From assembly GCA_029582265.1 (NCBI GenBank), contig CM055834.1, forward strand, positions 806,001-870,000: a stretch of 64,000 nucleotides of DNA, written 5' to 3'. Below the pieces are notes generated by a model that ran no database searches, was not told the DNA's origin, and was given only the letters and a program-made list of their open reading frames with translations. Shown here one piece after another: positions 1-9,671 of this stretch. This DNA is from Zoroaster sp. YZ-2022 (taxonomy: Eukaryota > Echinodermata > Asteroidea > Forcipulatida > Zoroasteridae). Position 1 is the first letter of the stretch; the number at the start of each line of letters is the position of its first letter. The translations under genes were made by a program, and so were the position numbers.

Positions 1-467
1 ACAGAGATCAGACAGTGACCGGACAGTGAACCGACGCTGACGGAAGACATCCGTTAGAAAACCGTTAGTCACGTGATAGTCCGGTCCTAAAAGAATCGTG
101 CGAAACGGCGGATTCTCACTCCAAATCATGCCCGTTCATCACGACAGCGTCCCGATCCACAGGACACCGTTCAGACACCGTCCAGACAACACAGGACATT
201 GTTACGATTTTGATCCGATACAGCAGAATCTGTCACGACATAGTCACGATTGTAATCCGACTAGACAAAATCGGCTGAGTTTCCCGAATGTTACGGGACG
301 CACCTACTGTCGGGAGTGCTTGGCCGACCTCTCTGGACCTTTCCCGATCCGTAGGACTCTGTTACGAACGTATACGACTGCGTTCAGACAATGATAGGAC
401 ATTCCAGATCATTGAGGATAGTAATCCGACTTTTTCACTTTTCGTGTCGTAGCGCTGTCTGATCTCA
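1..467. repeat. Possible inverted-ended repeat at window edge
   Basis: The first bases contain GAGATCAGACAGTG, and its approximate reverse complement CGCTGTCTGATCTC lies near 453-467, so this may be a short element with inverted ends. Between them runs a GC-richer stretch with loosely repeated GACAGTG, GACAC and GTTACG words. Open frames here have no recognisable protein motif. The left end may be cut by the window edge. Confidence 0.25.
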
Positions 468-686
468 AACGGGAGCCATAATCGGCACTGTGTGAACGCC
501 GCATAAGACAACAGCGGTGGTACAAAATTAGAGTGAGAAATTTGGGGGAAGGGGTTAGGTGTGAAAAAAAACCAATACCTGGGAGATCGGTATAAAGTGT
601 GCTTTGATAACTTGATTTTGTTGTTTATTTGCAGACTGAGGCACGATTTTGCCAACTGAAAATCAATATTTGGTTATGATTATTTA

Positions 687-1680
687 ATGTTTATGTCGAC
701 AAACCTTCAACCAGACACGAAGACCACCACAAATACAAAGACCACCAGACGTAGTAAAAAGAAAACAATCAACATAATCAACATAAACTGCAACAGCATC
801 GGAGGTAAATCCCCCCAATTTGAACTGCTCATAAACGATGAAAAAGTCGACGTCATTATAGGAACAGAATCCAAACTCGGTCCAGATGTTCACAATATTT
901 CCAAGCAATTTCCACATCTACCGTAGAGACCGTACCAGTGGAGGTGGAGGAATCTTCATCGCTGTAAAAAACAACATATCCAGCTTTGAAAGACCAGACC
1001 TTGCGGTGCCAAACACCGAACTCCTATGGTGCGAACTCGCCCTCAAAGATCAAGACGTCTTCATCGGTGCATTTTACAGACAACCAAACCACTCAATTGA
1101 CATGTTAATTAACCTCGATACCAGTTTGTCAACCTTGTTTAATTCAACAAACACACCATGTGTAATCCTGGGTGGAGATTTCAATGTACCCGGCCTCACT
1201 TGGCAACATGATGGATCCACAACAGTATCGACTCCGTTGCAGGAGACACTCGTGAACATTGCAAATAATCATTTATTGACCCAAAAGGTACCCTTTTCTA
1301 CAAGGCGTCACATAAATGGAACTGAAAACACATTGGACCTACTGTTTACCACCCATCCATCACTTCTACACTCTGTAAGACCACACTCCGGACTAAGTGA
1401 CCATTCAGCAGTACTTGCGGAATTTAACACCGAAACATTCCTGCCAAGAAAGCCAGCAAGAACTGTACCGCAGTGGAAGAGTGTAGATACAGACCTGTTT
1501 AAACAGGAAGCTGGTAAACTTGCAGAATGCCTCCTACAAAGCTCTACTAAAAACAGGACAGTCGGAGAAAACTGGAAATTATTCAGCGACGGAATGAATT
1601 TGTTAACAAAATCGTTCCACAGAAGACATTTTCTGGGAACAGAGGACCACCATGGTTTACAAACAAACATAAAAAGATGA
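687..1680 (+). pseudogene. LINE endonuclease domain, frameshifted
   Basis: The N-terminal piece (687-926) contains INIININCNSIGGKSPQFE and DVIIGTESKL, the opening strands of an exonuclease-endonuclease-phosphatase fold with the catalytic Glu in GTES. The frame then shifts and continues from about 886 with GGGGIFIAVKNN, LGGDFNVPG (metal-binding Asp and Asn) and SGLSDHSAVLAEF (terminal SDH motif). A second shift near 1590-1600 moves the following NKIVPQKTF and PWFTNKHKK segment into the frame of the reverse transcriptase. The enzyme would nick target DNA to prime reverse transcription. With two shifts this copy is most likely dead. Confidence 0.85.
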
Positions 1681-3621
1681 CCAGGAAGAAAGAGAAATTA
1701 TACTGCCGGGCCAGACGCTCCGGATGTGACGTGGACTGGGAAAACTACAAGAACTACAAGGTTAAATTCAACAAATTCATCCGTTTTTCAAAGCGTACGC
1801 ATGAAGCCGACATCCTAAATACAGACGAGCCCAAAAGATTCTGGCGCTATGTAAGATCAAAGAAGAAAGATAACGTTGGAGTTCCAGTACTCAAAGTAAA
1901 CAACATCATCCTATCTAAGGACGAAGAGAAAGCTGAAGCACTCAGCAACCAATTCCAGAGCATTTTCACGAGGGAAAATTCAAATGCATCCAGCATGCCA
2001 ATCATCAACAAACCTCACTTCGAAGACATGCCAGAGATCACTGTCAACGTAGACGGAGTTGAAAAACTTCTTCGCAACATAGACCCATCAAAAGCCATAG
2101 GACCCGATAACATACCAAACCACGCTCTTAAAATAGCTGCTCACGAGATTGCACCCATTCTTTGTATGATCTTCCAGCAGTCGATCGACACTGGCGAGCT
2201 CCCCGAAGACTGGCGTAAAGCAAATATCTCCCCCATCTACAAAAAAGGACCCACGACAGACCCGGCTAACTACAGACCAATCTCCCTGACAAGTGTATGC
2301 TGCAAGATCTTAGAACACATCATTGACAGCAACCTGATGAAACATCTTGAGAAGCATCAAATCTTGGCTAATACCCAGCACGCTTTCAGAAAAGCTAGAT
2401 CGACCGAGTCGCAACTTATCTTAACTACACATGACCTCGCCAAAAACCTTGACGACAAAACCACCACTGACATAGCCATTCTTGATTTTTCAAAAGCCTT
2501 CGACGTTGTACCTCACGAGAGACTCCTCCTCCTCAAGCTTGACCATTACGGAATCCGTGGCACCAACAAAAGATGGATAAAATCATTCCTCACCACACGA
2601 CATCAAAGAGTGACCGTAAATGGGAAAGCCTCCACCTGGCAGAGAGTACTCAGCGGCGTACCGCAAGGAACCGTCCTAGGACCACACTTATTTTTATTAT
2701 TCATTAACGACATCCAAGATTCAATAACATCCACCGTCCGCCTGTTTGCTGATGATTGTCTCCTCTACAACACCATTGCCAACCAGGCCGACGAAAATAC
2801 ACTCCAAACCGATCTGGACAAACTTACTAAATGGGCTGAGACATGGGGAATGCGATTCAACGCTTCAAAATGCAACATCATGCGTGTCACCAACAAATGC
2901 AGACTGACTTCGCCAAACTACAACATGGCGGGAACCAAACTTGAAACCACAAACGAATGTAAATATCTTGGCATTATCATCCAAAACAACCTCAAATGGA
3001 ACCAACAATCCCAACATGCTGCAAACAAAGCTTCAAAAACGCTTGGCTTCGTCAAACGAAACTTCCACCATGCCTCGAGAAACATCAAAGAAAAGCTCTA
3101 CCATACCATCGTGAGACCACACCTTGAGTACGGCGTAGCAGCATGGGATCCCCACACAACAAATAATATTAACACTCTGGAAAAGATACAACGGAGAGCA
3201 GCCCGTTTCACCATAAGTGACTACTCGCGTGAATCCAGCGTATCACAAATGATCACCACTCTAGGATGGGACAGCCTCCAAGATAGACGTAGAGCCCACC
3301 GACTAACCTGCCTGTACAAAATTACAAATAACCTGCTCGACATCTCCAAAGACTACACCAAACCAAAGACTGACAGGAACAGACGAGGACATAACCAACA
3401 GTTCAAATTATATAGCACAAGACTGGCACCCTTCGCAAACTCATTCTTCCCAAGGACCATTGCCGAATGGAACAGTCTACCACAAACGACCGTCTCACAA
3501 ATCTCCAAAGTTGCATTCAAATTAAACGTCCTAGCAAAAAACTAGCATGACCACCCGTTGCACCTCCTGTTAAACTTCCCAAGCGGAGGACTAAGGAGGA
3601 TTACCAACCAAGTACCAAGTC
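694..3621 (+). mobile_element. Jockey/CR1-type non-LTR retrotransposon (LINE), broken
   Basis: This near-complete ORF2 region holds an apurinic-like endonuclease followed by reverse transcriptase and the usual non-LTR C-terminal tail. No ORF1 is seen, so the copy is probably 5' truncated. Two frame changes (near 890-920 and near 1590-1600) break the polyprotein. The boundaries come from comparison with the LINE-free copy of the host repeat near 11830-11880. No poly(A) tail or clean target duplication was found. Clade assignment is from protein resemblance only. Confidence 0.85.
1677..3545 (+). CDS. LINE reverse transcriptase
   Basis: This is a 622-codon open frame. Reverse transcriptase motifs appear in order: GPDNIPNHALK, WRKANISPIYKKG and NYRPISLTSVCCKILEHI (fingers), ILDFSKAFDVVPHERLLLL (motif A with catalytic Asp), GVPQGTVLGPHLF (motif B), LFADDCLLY (motif C, the FADD form of the catalytic aspartate pair) and KYLGIII. 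The C-terminus has RHQRVTVNGK-like and RRAARF segments and ends with FPRTIAEWNSLP, typical of the tail of jockey, CR1 and L2 proteins. The first Met is arbitrary because the natural protein would be fused to the upstream endonuclease. The length and intact motifs suggest a fairly young copy. Confidence 0.85.
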   Translation: MTRKKEKLYCRARRSGCDVDWENYKNYKVKFNKFIRFSKRTHEADILNTDEPKRFWRYVRSKKKDNVGVPVLKVNNIILSKDEEKAEALSNQFQSIFTRENSNASSMPIINKPHFEDMPEITVNVDGVEKLLRNIDPSKAIGPDNIPNHALKIAAHEIAPILCMIFQQSIDTGELPEDWRKANISPIYKKGPTTDPANYRPISLTSVCCKILEHIIDSNLMKHLEKHQILANTQHAFRKARSTESQLILTTHDLAKNLDDKTTTDIAILDFSKAFDVVPHERLLLLKLDHYGIRGTNKRWIKSFLTTRHQRVTVNGKASTWQRVLSGVPQGTVLGPHLFLLFINDIQDSITSTVRLFADDCLLYNTIANQADENTLQTDLDKLTKWAETWGMRFNASKCNIMRVTNKCRLTSPNYNMAGTKLETTNECKYLGIIIQNNLKWNQQSQHAANKASKTLGFVKRNFHHASRNIKEKLYHTIVRPHLEYGVAAWDPHTTNNINTLEKIQRRAARFTISDYSRESSVSQMITTLGWDSLQDRRRAHRLTCLYKITNNLLDISKDYTKPKTDRNRRGHNQQFKLYSTRLAPFANSFFPRTIAEWNSLPQTTVSQISKVAFKLNVLAKN

Positions 3622-4472
3622 CTGATTTCAGAATTTTTTACAAATCTCCCTCTGCCTCAACATTTTCTTGAAAGAAGAGAAGTAGCCACCAAGGAAAGAA
3701 AGAAGTAGTTTGCATTGCATCCAAACCTGTAGTTTCTTGCTTGTGGGGAGTCTGTAAATCCTCCAAAATTAAACATCCAGGAGGTTCATGGGACTTTGTC
3801 CTCTAGACCAAAGGGATACCGAGGCCTGCTACCCATTTTTCAGGATTTTGTTTTTTACCTTTGTCAAATCACACCCGTTATCTTGATTCAAAGAGAGTAT
3901 AAAGCATACTGGTAAAAACGGAAGGTACAAAATTAATATAAGTATTTGGAAATGTGTACATTCATTTCAACACTTTAGTTTTCAAGAAGTATATCATTAA
4001 ACTGACATGATGTTGTCATTACAAAAGGTGCTCATGTTTTTGAATAAACTACAAAAAACCGTTACCGATTGTTCAAAAAGTTGCCATCTGGCAAATTTAT
4101 GAAATTTGACATAACAATTCTCATTATTTTCTGTAAGAATACACTTTTCAGATCGATGGATAGTTGCACTGACTTTACACCAAGTAAGCTTGTTGATAAT
4201 AATGCGTTAATTTGATGATCTGGGCCCACGTTCACAGAGCTGCTAAGCGGAGAACAAACAAAAGACAAAAAGTTACCATACTCGCGATAAAAATGTAACG
4301 GTGGCAGAATCGCCAAGGGAAAATTTTAATAAAATATTGGACATCTGAATGCAATTGTTATTTATATATTTATTTATTTATTTTTATCTTATGCCTCGGA
4401 CTTGGACTCGATACTTAGACTCGGGACTCAACACTGAGGACTCAGACTGAGGTTTGAAGACTAGAAAACAAG

Positions 4473-4944
4473 TAGGGCTGTGCTTTTTCAGATATTTTTG
4501 GAACCACATATCCAAAATCAAGAAACTTTGGATACCCGGATAACCGTTTTAATTTCAACAACACTTTTTTATTAATAGCGCAACAATTAATGTGGACGTT
4601 CCCTATAATAATATCCCTTCTATTAACAGCTCATGGCACACACTCCCAGTGCAGACATAAAGCATGCACTAATCCAATAACTGCAAACAATAGGCAAACA
4701 TTGTATCACACTGAATCAGTTGGGGGAATGTGTGTGGAAACTGTCGGTAGAAACATTTCTTGACAAAATAAAATTGTAAAGAGTGTAAATATTACATTAT
4801 TCAAGAGTCACAGATTTCTTATGGCACCGCTCAAATGTTAAGTCCGAAGTTTTAAAAGTCGTAATTGAACGGGTAATTGAAACCGAAAATGGAACCAGGT
4901 AATGACAGTATCGGTCGGGTATCCGGATACCAAGCACAGCCTTA
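4473..4944. mobile_element. Non-autonomous hAT-like element
   Basis: The ends are TAGGGCTGTGC and GCACAGCCTTA (imperfect inverted repeats of the hAT type). The 8-bp flanks AAAACAAG and AGAACAAG match at 7 of 8 positions, as expected for a slightly aged hAT target duplication. Subterminal GGATACCCGGATAACC and GGGTATCCGGATACC are also inverted. No coding capacity is seen. A shorter relative lies at 63499-63789. Confidence 0.75.
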
Positions 4945-4952
4945 AGAACAAG

Positions 4953-5361
4953 CCTGACGCTAGGAGGACAGCGCATCAATCCCTAACAAATTGCATTGAT
5001 ACATTAGCGATGCAATTGTCCTCAATTTAACATAAATGTTTATTTCAGAAATCAAATAAACACAATATATTCATTCTAATTTCACAAATTAGAGGGTCAC
5101 AGGGTTTGCTTTTATGGATGTTTCATGGTGCATCCCATCTTTACTGTAATTTATCTTTATGGTTTGTTTACTGTAAAATTAATATTTGTAAACATTTGAA
5201 ATTTTTATTCCTTTGAACGAAAACTAATTGTAAATTATTCAGAATATCAAATTTAACTGCACTTAAAATAATTTTAGATTTTTTTTTGAATGTATAGTAA
5301 TTCAACCCTTTTTAATGATTGCCAATAAACAATCCTTGTACATTGCCATAGAGAGGTGTAT
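4953..5361. other. AT-rich stretch, nothing recognised
   Basis: I see no gene, repeat ends or structural motif here, apart from a possible 3' untranslated region of the small minus-strand frame that starts at 5475. Confidence 0.4.
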
Positions 5362-5475
5362 TCAGATCCTCAAACTGGCTATCTGCTCCGTGCACTGCCT
5401 TTTGAGGGCGTCCTTCATGCAGTTAGCAGCCTGGGCATTATTACCATCACACTGGTTAGCATCTCTTTTATCCAT
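5362..5475 (-). CDS. Possible small Cys-containing coding exon
   Basis: Read on the minus strand, an ATG at 5475 opens 37 codons ending in a TGA. The peptide starts MDKRDANQCDGNN, continues AQAANCMKDALKRQC and ends TEQIASLRI. Composition looks coding (charged, helical, three cysteines with spacings of 9 and 8 residues), unlike the AT-rich surroundings. It could be the last exon of an unrecognised minus-strand gene, since possible AG acceptors lie just upstream and ATTAAA lies downstream. I do not recognise a family, and chance remains quite possible. Confidence 0.22.
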   Translation of the reverse strand: MDKRDANQCDGNNAQAANCMKDALKRQCTEQIASLRI

Positions 5476-5723
5476 TTACATTCAAGCGTGAACGGTTAAC
5501 CAGGGAAGGCTTTTTCGCTGGATACAAAGTACCCAAACGTACACAGACTGTGGGTTCTTGTACACACAATTTTATAAAAAGGTGCCATAAAGTGCCCTGG
5601 TCTCAGTAGACTGGGTGCATTGTCACCACTAGAGGGCTAGAATGTGTTCTGAATGAATATGGGCTGTTTGCTTTTATTGGAACTGATTTGCAGAAGTATA
5701 TTTTTCATGTACATGTACTTGTC

Positions 5724-5982
5724 TACGAAAGCCCATTAGCGCCAACAAAAAATAAATTTCCAATCCGTTATTACGGATTCGCAATCCGTTATTTACGGAT
5801 TCGCAATCTGTTATTACGGATTCACAAAAAAGACTAAATACCTGGGTATATCGAGAATTTCTGGTCACGATAGTGATTGCGAATCCGTAATAACGGATTG
5901 CGAATCCGTAATAATAACGGATTGCGAATCCGTAATAATGGATTGGAAATTTATTTTTTGTTGGCGCTAATGGGCTTTCGTA
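5724..5982. mobile_element. Foldback element, TACGAAAGCCC family, copy 1
   Basis: The ends are TACGAAAGCCCATTAGCGCC and its reverse complement. They are flanked by a perfect 6-bp duplication, CTTGTC, at 5718-5723 and 5983-5988. Subterminal arms are built from short repeats of AATCCGTTATTACGGATTCG, each itself palindromic, so the whole 259 bp can fold into one hairpin. There is no coding capacity. The central part CTGGGTATATCGAGAATTTC is shared with the neighbouring copy. Confidence 0.9.
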
Positions 5983-6065
5983 CTTGTCATCATTAGGCTG
6001 ATGTTTACTCTTGAGTGAAATAAGTTATAACAAACAAATGAGGATATGCAATAAAGATGGAAAAC

Positions 6066-6366
6066 TACGAAAGCCCATTAGCGCCAACAAAAAATAAATT
6101 TCCAATCCGTTATTACGAATTCGCAATCCGTTATTAAGGATTCGCAATTCGTTATTACGGATTCGCAATCCGTTATTACGGATTCGCAAAGGGGGTCCCT
6201 CGAGGGCGCTATTTCCAGGTAGCTCTGCCTGGTTGCAACGTGACCGAGTGACTGAAGAGCTATTGTGACCGGAAATTCTCGATATACCCAGGTATTTAGT
6301 CTTTTTTGTGAATCCGTAATAACGGATTGGAAATTTATTTTTTGTTGGCGCTAATGGGCTTTCGTA
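6066..6366. mobile_element. Foldback element, TACGAAAGCCC family, copy 2
   Basis: It has the same termini as the copy at 5724-5982, here flanked by a perfect 6-bp duplication GAAAAC at 6060-6065 and 6367-6372. It differs in the centre, where it carries an extra GC-rich block (CTCGAGGGCGCTATTTCC to GAGTGACTGAAGAGC) absent from copy 1. Copy 1 may therefore be an internal-deletion or arm-duplication derivative. Confidence 0.9.
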
Positions 6367-6659
6367 GAAAACCACAACAAGAAATCCAGTAATAATAATT
6401 GCAGGAATTGAAGAAAAACGGCCAATTAAGAAAAGAAAAGCATAACATTTTTTGTATTAATGATACAATGTAATCAGCAGTAACCTCCAATGGTTCATTG
6501 TTTGATGTTGATTCAAGGAGAGTAAGCATACTCGTATCAACAGTTTTACAGACACTACCAATGTCATATCTTCTCTAAAATCAAACTTAAAGTCAAAAGT
6601 ATGACAAATGAGATATTATTGATTCAAAGTTATAAAATAAAATCACAACATAACATAAG

Positions 6660-7617
6660 TACGGAAGCCGGATAGTGCCAAGGGAAATATTTTTCATGAG
6701 TGCGTGAATATTTTTTTTGTACCATTTATCCGGCAGCCGCCACATAATTATCTGGCGGCCGCCACATAATTATCTGGCGGCCGCTACAAAATTATCTGGC
6801 GGCCGCCACATAATTATCTGGCGGCCGCCACTTAATTATCTGGCGGTCGCCACTTATTATCTGGCGGCCGCCACATAATTATCTGGCGGCCGCCACTTAA
6901 TTATCTGGCGGTCGCCACTTATTATCTGGCGGCCGCCACATACTTATCTGGCGGCCGCCACATAATTATCTGGCGGCCGCTACAAAATTATCTGGCGGCC
7001 GCCACATAATTATCTGGCGGCCGCCACTTAATTATCTGGCGGTCGCCACTTATTATCTGGCGGCCGCCACATACTTATCTGGCAGCCGCCACTTAATTAT
7101 CTGGCGGTCGCCACTTATTATCTGGCGGCCGCCACATACTTATCTGGCGGCCGCCACTTAATTATCTGGCGGCCGCCACTTATTATAAGTGGCGGCCGCC
7201 ACTCCATTATGTGACGGCCGCCACTTATTTTATGCATTGTTTTGAAATGTAGCATGTCATCGGTGTCAACGCTCATAACCAGTTAAAATCAACAGGTAAG
7301 CCTCAACTGTCGGCTTTTATCTTTGGCCGCCAGATAATAAGTGGCGGCCGCCAGATAATAAGTGGCGGCCGCCAGATAATAAGTGGCGGCCGCCAGATAA
7401 TAAGTGGCGGCCGCCAGATAATAAGTGGCAACCGCAAGATAATTAAGTGGCGGCCGCCAGATAAAGTGGCGGCGGCCGCCAGATAAGTATGTGGCGGCCG
7501 CCAGATAATAAGTGGCGGCCGCCACATAATTATGTGGCGGCCGCCAGATAAATGGTACAAAAAAAATATTCACGCACTCATGACAAATATTTCCGTTGGC
7601 ACTATCCGGCTTCCGTA
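6660..7617. mobile_element. Large foldback element with GGCGGCCGCC arms
   Basis: The ends are TACGGAAGCCGGATAGTGCC and its near-perfect reverse complement (GGCACTATCCGGCTTCCGTA), with inverted similarity running about 85 bp. A perfect 6-bp duplication CATAAG flanks it at 6654-6659 and 7618-7623. The TACGRAAGCC terminus and 6-bp duplication link it to the two smaller elements just upstream. The interior is two opposed minisatellite arms around a unique centre near 7220-7320. There is no credible protein. Confidence 0.9.
6735..7557. repeat. 22-bp GGCGGCCGCC minisatellite arms
   Basis: Tandem units of about 22 bp pair the palindrome GGCGGCCGCC (containing the NotI site) with an AT-rich ACATAATTATCT spacer. 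The left arm (about 6735-7190) and right arm (about 7325-7557) are in opposite orientation, so they can pair. Variants (GGCGGTCGCC, CTACAAAATTATC, shortened ACTTATTATC) recur in blocks, showing expansion by multi-unit duplication. Confidence 0.85.
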
Positions 7618-7959
7618 CATAAGTCATTCCCAGTAAAGTTTTTTATTTATTTATTTATTTTTATTTTAATTTAAGGATTCACACAGAATGTTTATTTTCA
7701 AACCATTATATAGTCTACAAATATTGACTGACTGTGAATGGTACAGTAAAACCAGCCTCCCAAGTAAAGTTAAATTGAATAAAAGTATAATATAAAATAG
7801 TTATGTTTCCTAACAAAATTAATAAGGGTGGAGACATTTTGTTGGTGCCAGTAAATATTGTTACATAATAATAGTTCAGACTTACAAAGCACATTCCATA
7901 TTGATTTTTGTCTGAACACTCTTTACATAATTATTATGCCAACAACATTCCTGTAATTT

Positions 7960-8178
7960 TTCTCAGCTCCCTTGGGAGTATACAACCCATATATGTACAA
8001 CCTCTTTGGGTGCTACAGGGCTAATCAAACATACCCATTTATACTCCTGGATGGAGAGAAGCAATTATGGTAAAGTGTCTTGCTCAAGGACACAAATACC
8101 AAGGTGGTTGTAGTCAGGATTTAAAGGATGCAGCCATTGGGACACTACTCCAATACACTAATCCATTAGACCATAACA
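7960..8178 (-). mobile_element. Degenerate tRNA-derived SINE
   Basis: It matches the body of the SINE family seen intact at 30399-30758 and 49641-50010: CTCAGCTCCCTTGGGAGTAT, CTAATCAAACA, TACCCATTTATACTCCTGG and AAAGTGTCTTGCTCAAGGAC. The tRNA-like head is heavily mutated and the (ATT)n tail is not recognisable. The element reads on the minus strand. Confidence 0.65.
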
Positions 8179-8828
8179 TGTTTTTTTATGCAAATCTTTA
8201 ATTTTAGGGCATACACGTATGTTGTGAGGGTCACATTCTATTTGTGTAATTTTATTGTTTATTTATGTAATAAAAATACAATTTGGGTCAGCTTAAACAG
8301 AAATACCTGAAATACATGATTTTCACCGATTTCCTAAATTGTTTTTTTGGCTTGGGTTGGCGTTTTTGTTGTTGTGTTTTTTGCTTGTAAATAACTAATT
8401 ATCTAGACAGTACATATTTCTCAATCATTAAAAACAGCTTAACTTCCAATTGTTTGAAAACAGTCCATTTACAGACCTATCTTTATCAATGTATGTTATT
8501 TAGGTGTATGTTTTTTATCATTTCCAAAAAAATGTTTTATTAGAAATCCAATTATACAAATACTTGTTTCTTTATTCACATGTTTGTACAAAAATGGCTC
8601 AACTAAATAACCCAGTATGCTAGAATGATACTTTATGACTACATACTGGTACATATACATCCCTTGAAATATTTCTGTCTTAGGATCAATATACTGATCC
8701 ATTAATTAAGCCCCGCCCACCATAGTAACTGACTAGCAACGGCACACGAGGGTACAACATGTAGGCCTCGCCCCTCGATCATCTAATGATGATGCATGCC
8801 ATGCACGCACACGTCTCGTACATGTGTA
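8179..8828. other. Non-coding AT-rich stretch
   Basis: No gene is recognised. A segment at 8694-8800 (GATCCATTAATTAAGCCCCG onward) is similar, in reverse complement, to 56880-56990, so it is probably the end of an unclassified dispersed repeat. A related GGGCTTAATGGATCAG occurs near 9477. Confidence 0.4.
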
Positions 8829-9445
8829 CATTTCATTTTTCATTTCATTTATTGATTTCACAGGTAGAAAAACAAATAAACACAAATTTACATTAAATTA
8901 ACAGAAACAGAAACAAAGGTAGCACCCCTGTAGGATTACAAAAAAGTAAACTAAATTACTGTCGAGTTAATCTCCTGATGCTACCCACTTAGGAAGTAAA
9001 CAAACATTGAATCACACAAAGAACAATAAACAACATGCCTTTAGGCACACTTTGAGATATAAAAATAATACTAAAATAAAAATATAAAAACTTAATACTA
9101 CACAGTTTGAGTTAGGGCATCTCCTAGGCCAGGGACTAATAAATGTTATCTAAGGGAATTAACAAATAAAGATAAACTATAAATAACTGTTTCTTTAACA
9201 TCTGTTGGAAGCACCTCCCATAATCTAGGGAATCTATAAAAAAGAGAATGATGAGCAGCATTGGACCTAGCCATTTGATGAGTAAACTTAATAACTTCAG
9301 TGTGTCTACGATTAACAGGGATTAGATCAATAGGAATGTCAAATTTATTATATAAACATTTAATAACAAACACATGTACATACATCCACTGTAATGGTGG
9401 CCTGTTTACATTTGTCATCGACGCGATACAGCGATTCTCAGACAT
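8829..9445 (-). mobile_element. 3' fragment of a LINE (minus strand)
   Basis: The minus-strand frame 9146-9445 contains RRHTEVIKFTHQMARS and HHSLFYRFPRLWEVLPTDV, the conserved C-terminal tail of CR1/L2-like reverse transcriptases. It is followed by a non-coding 3' region that ends in AATAAATGAAATG with further GAAATG units, a typical repetitive LINE tail. The catalytic part of the reverse transcriptase is absent, as in a strongly 5'-truncated copy. It is a different family from the LINE at 694-3621. Confidence 0.65.
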
Positions 9446-9671
9446 TTGGACGCTTAATCGCAGCTGTGATTGGTCAGGGCTTAATGGATCAGTCTATTGT
9501 TTTAGTAGAAATCATTGAAATGATTTCCAAAATTAATATCTGTTATCTGAAGACAGAAATTTCATGTTGGAATGAAACAGATTAAGCTGAATGGATTTGA
9601 TCTATTTTTGTAAACGCCAATGAAATAAGCTGAAACGTGCACAGTTGATCTATTTCAAAATAAAAGGCAAA

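Larger units (their letters stand above)
504..4254. repeat. Dispersed repeat, copy 1, split by a LINE
   Basis: The left part (504 to about 693) and right part (about 3622-4254) together match the continuous copy at 11649-12514 in order and orientation. Shared landmarks are TAAGACAACAGCGGTGG at the left and TTCACAGAGCTGCTAAGC at the right. The LINE occupies the gap. About 28 bases present in the sister copy are missing at the junction, so the insertion came with a small deletion or loss of the end of a resident MITE. Confidence 0.75.

Noticed and set aside
6735..7557. CRISPR array
   Set aside because: Regular palindromic units, but the spacers are near identical, and the context is a eukaryotic mobile element with target duplications.
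7289..7627. Minus-strand WRPPLIIWRPPLII repeat proteins
   Set aside because: Translation of the GGCGGCCGCC minisatellite arm inside a foldback element.
8687..9497. A complete DNA transposon bounded by GATCCATTAAGCCC inverted words
   Set aside because: The inverted match is short, no target duplication was found, and most of the interior is explained by a LINE 3' fragment.
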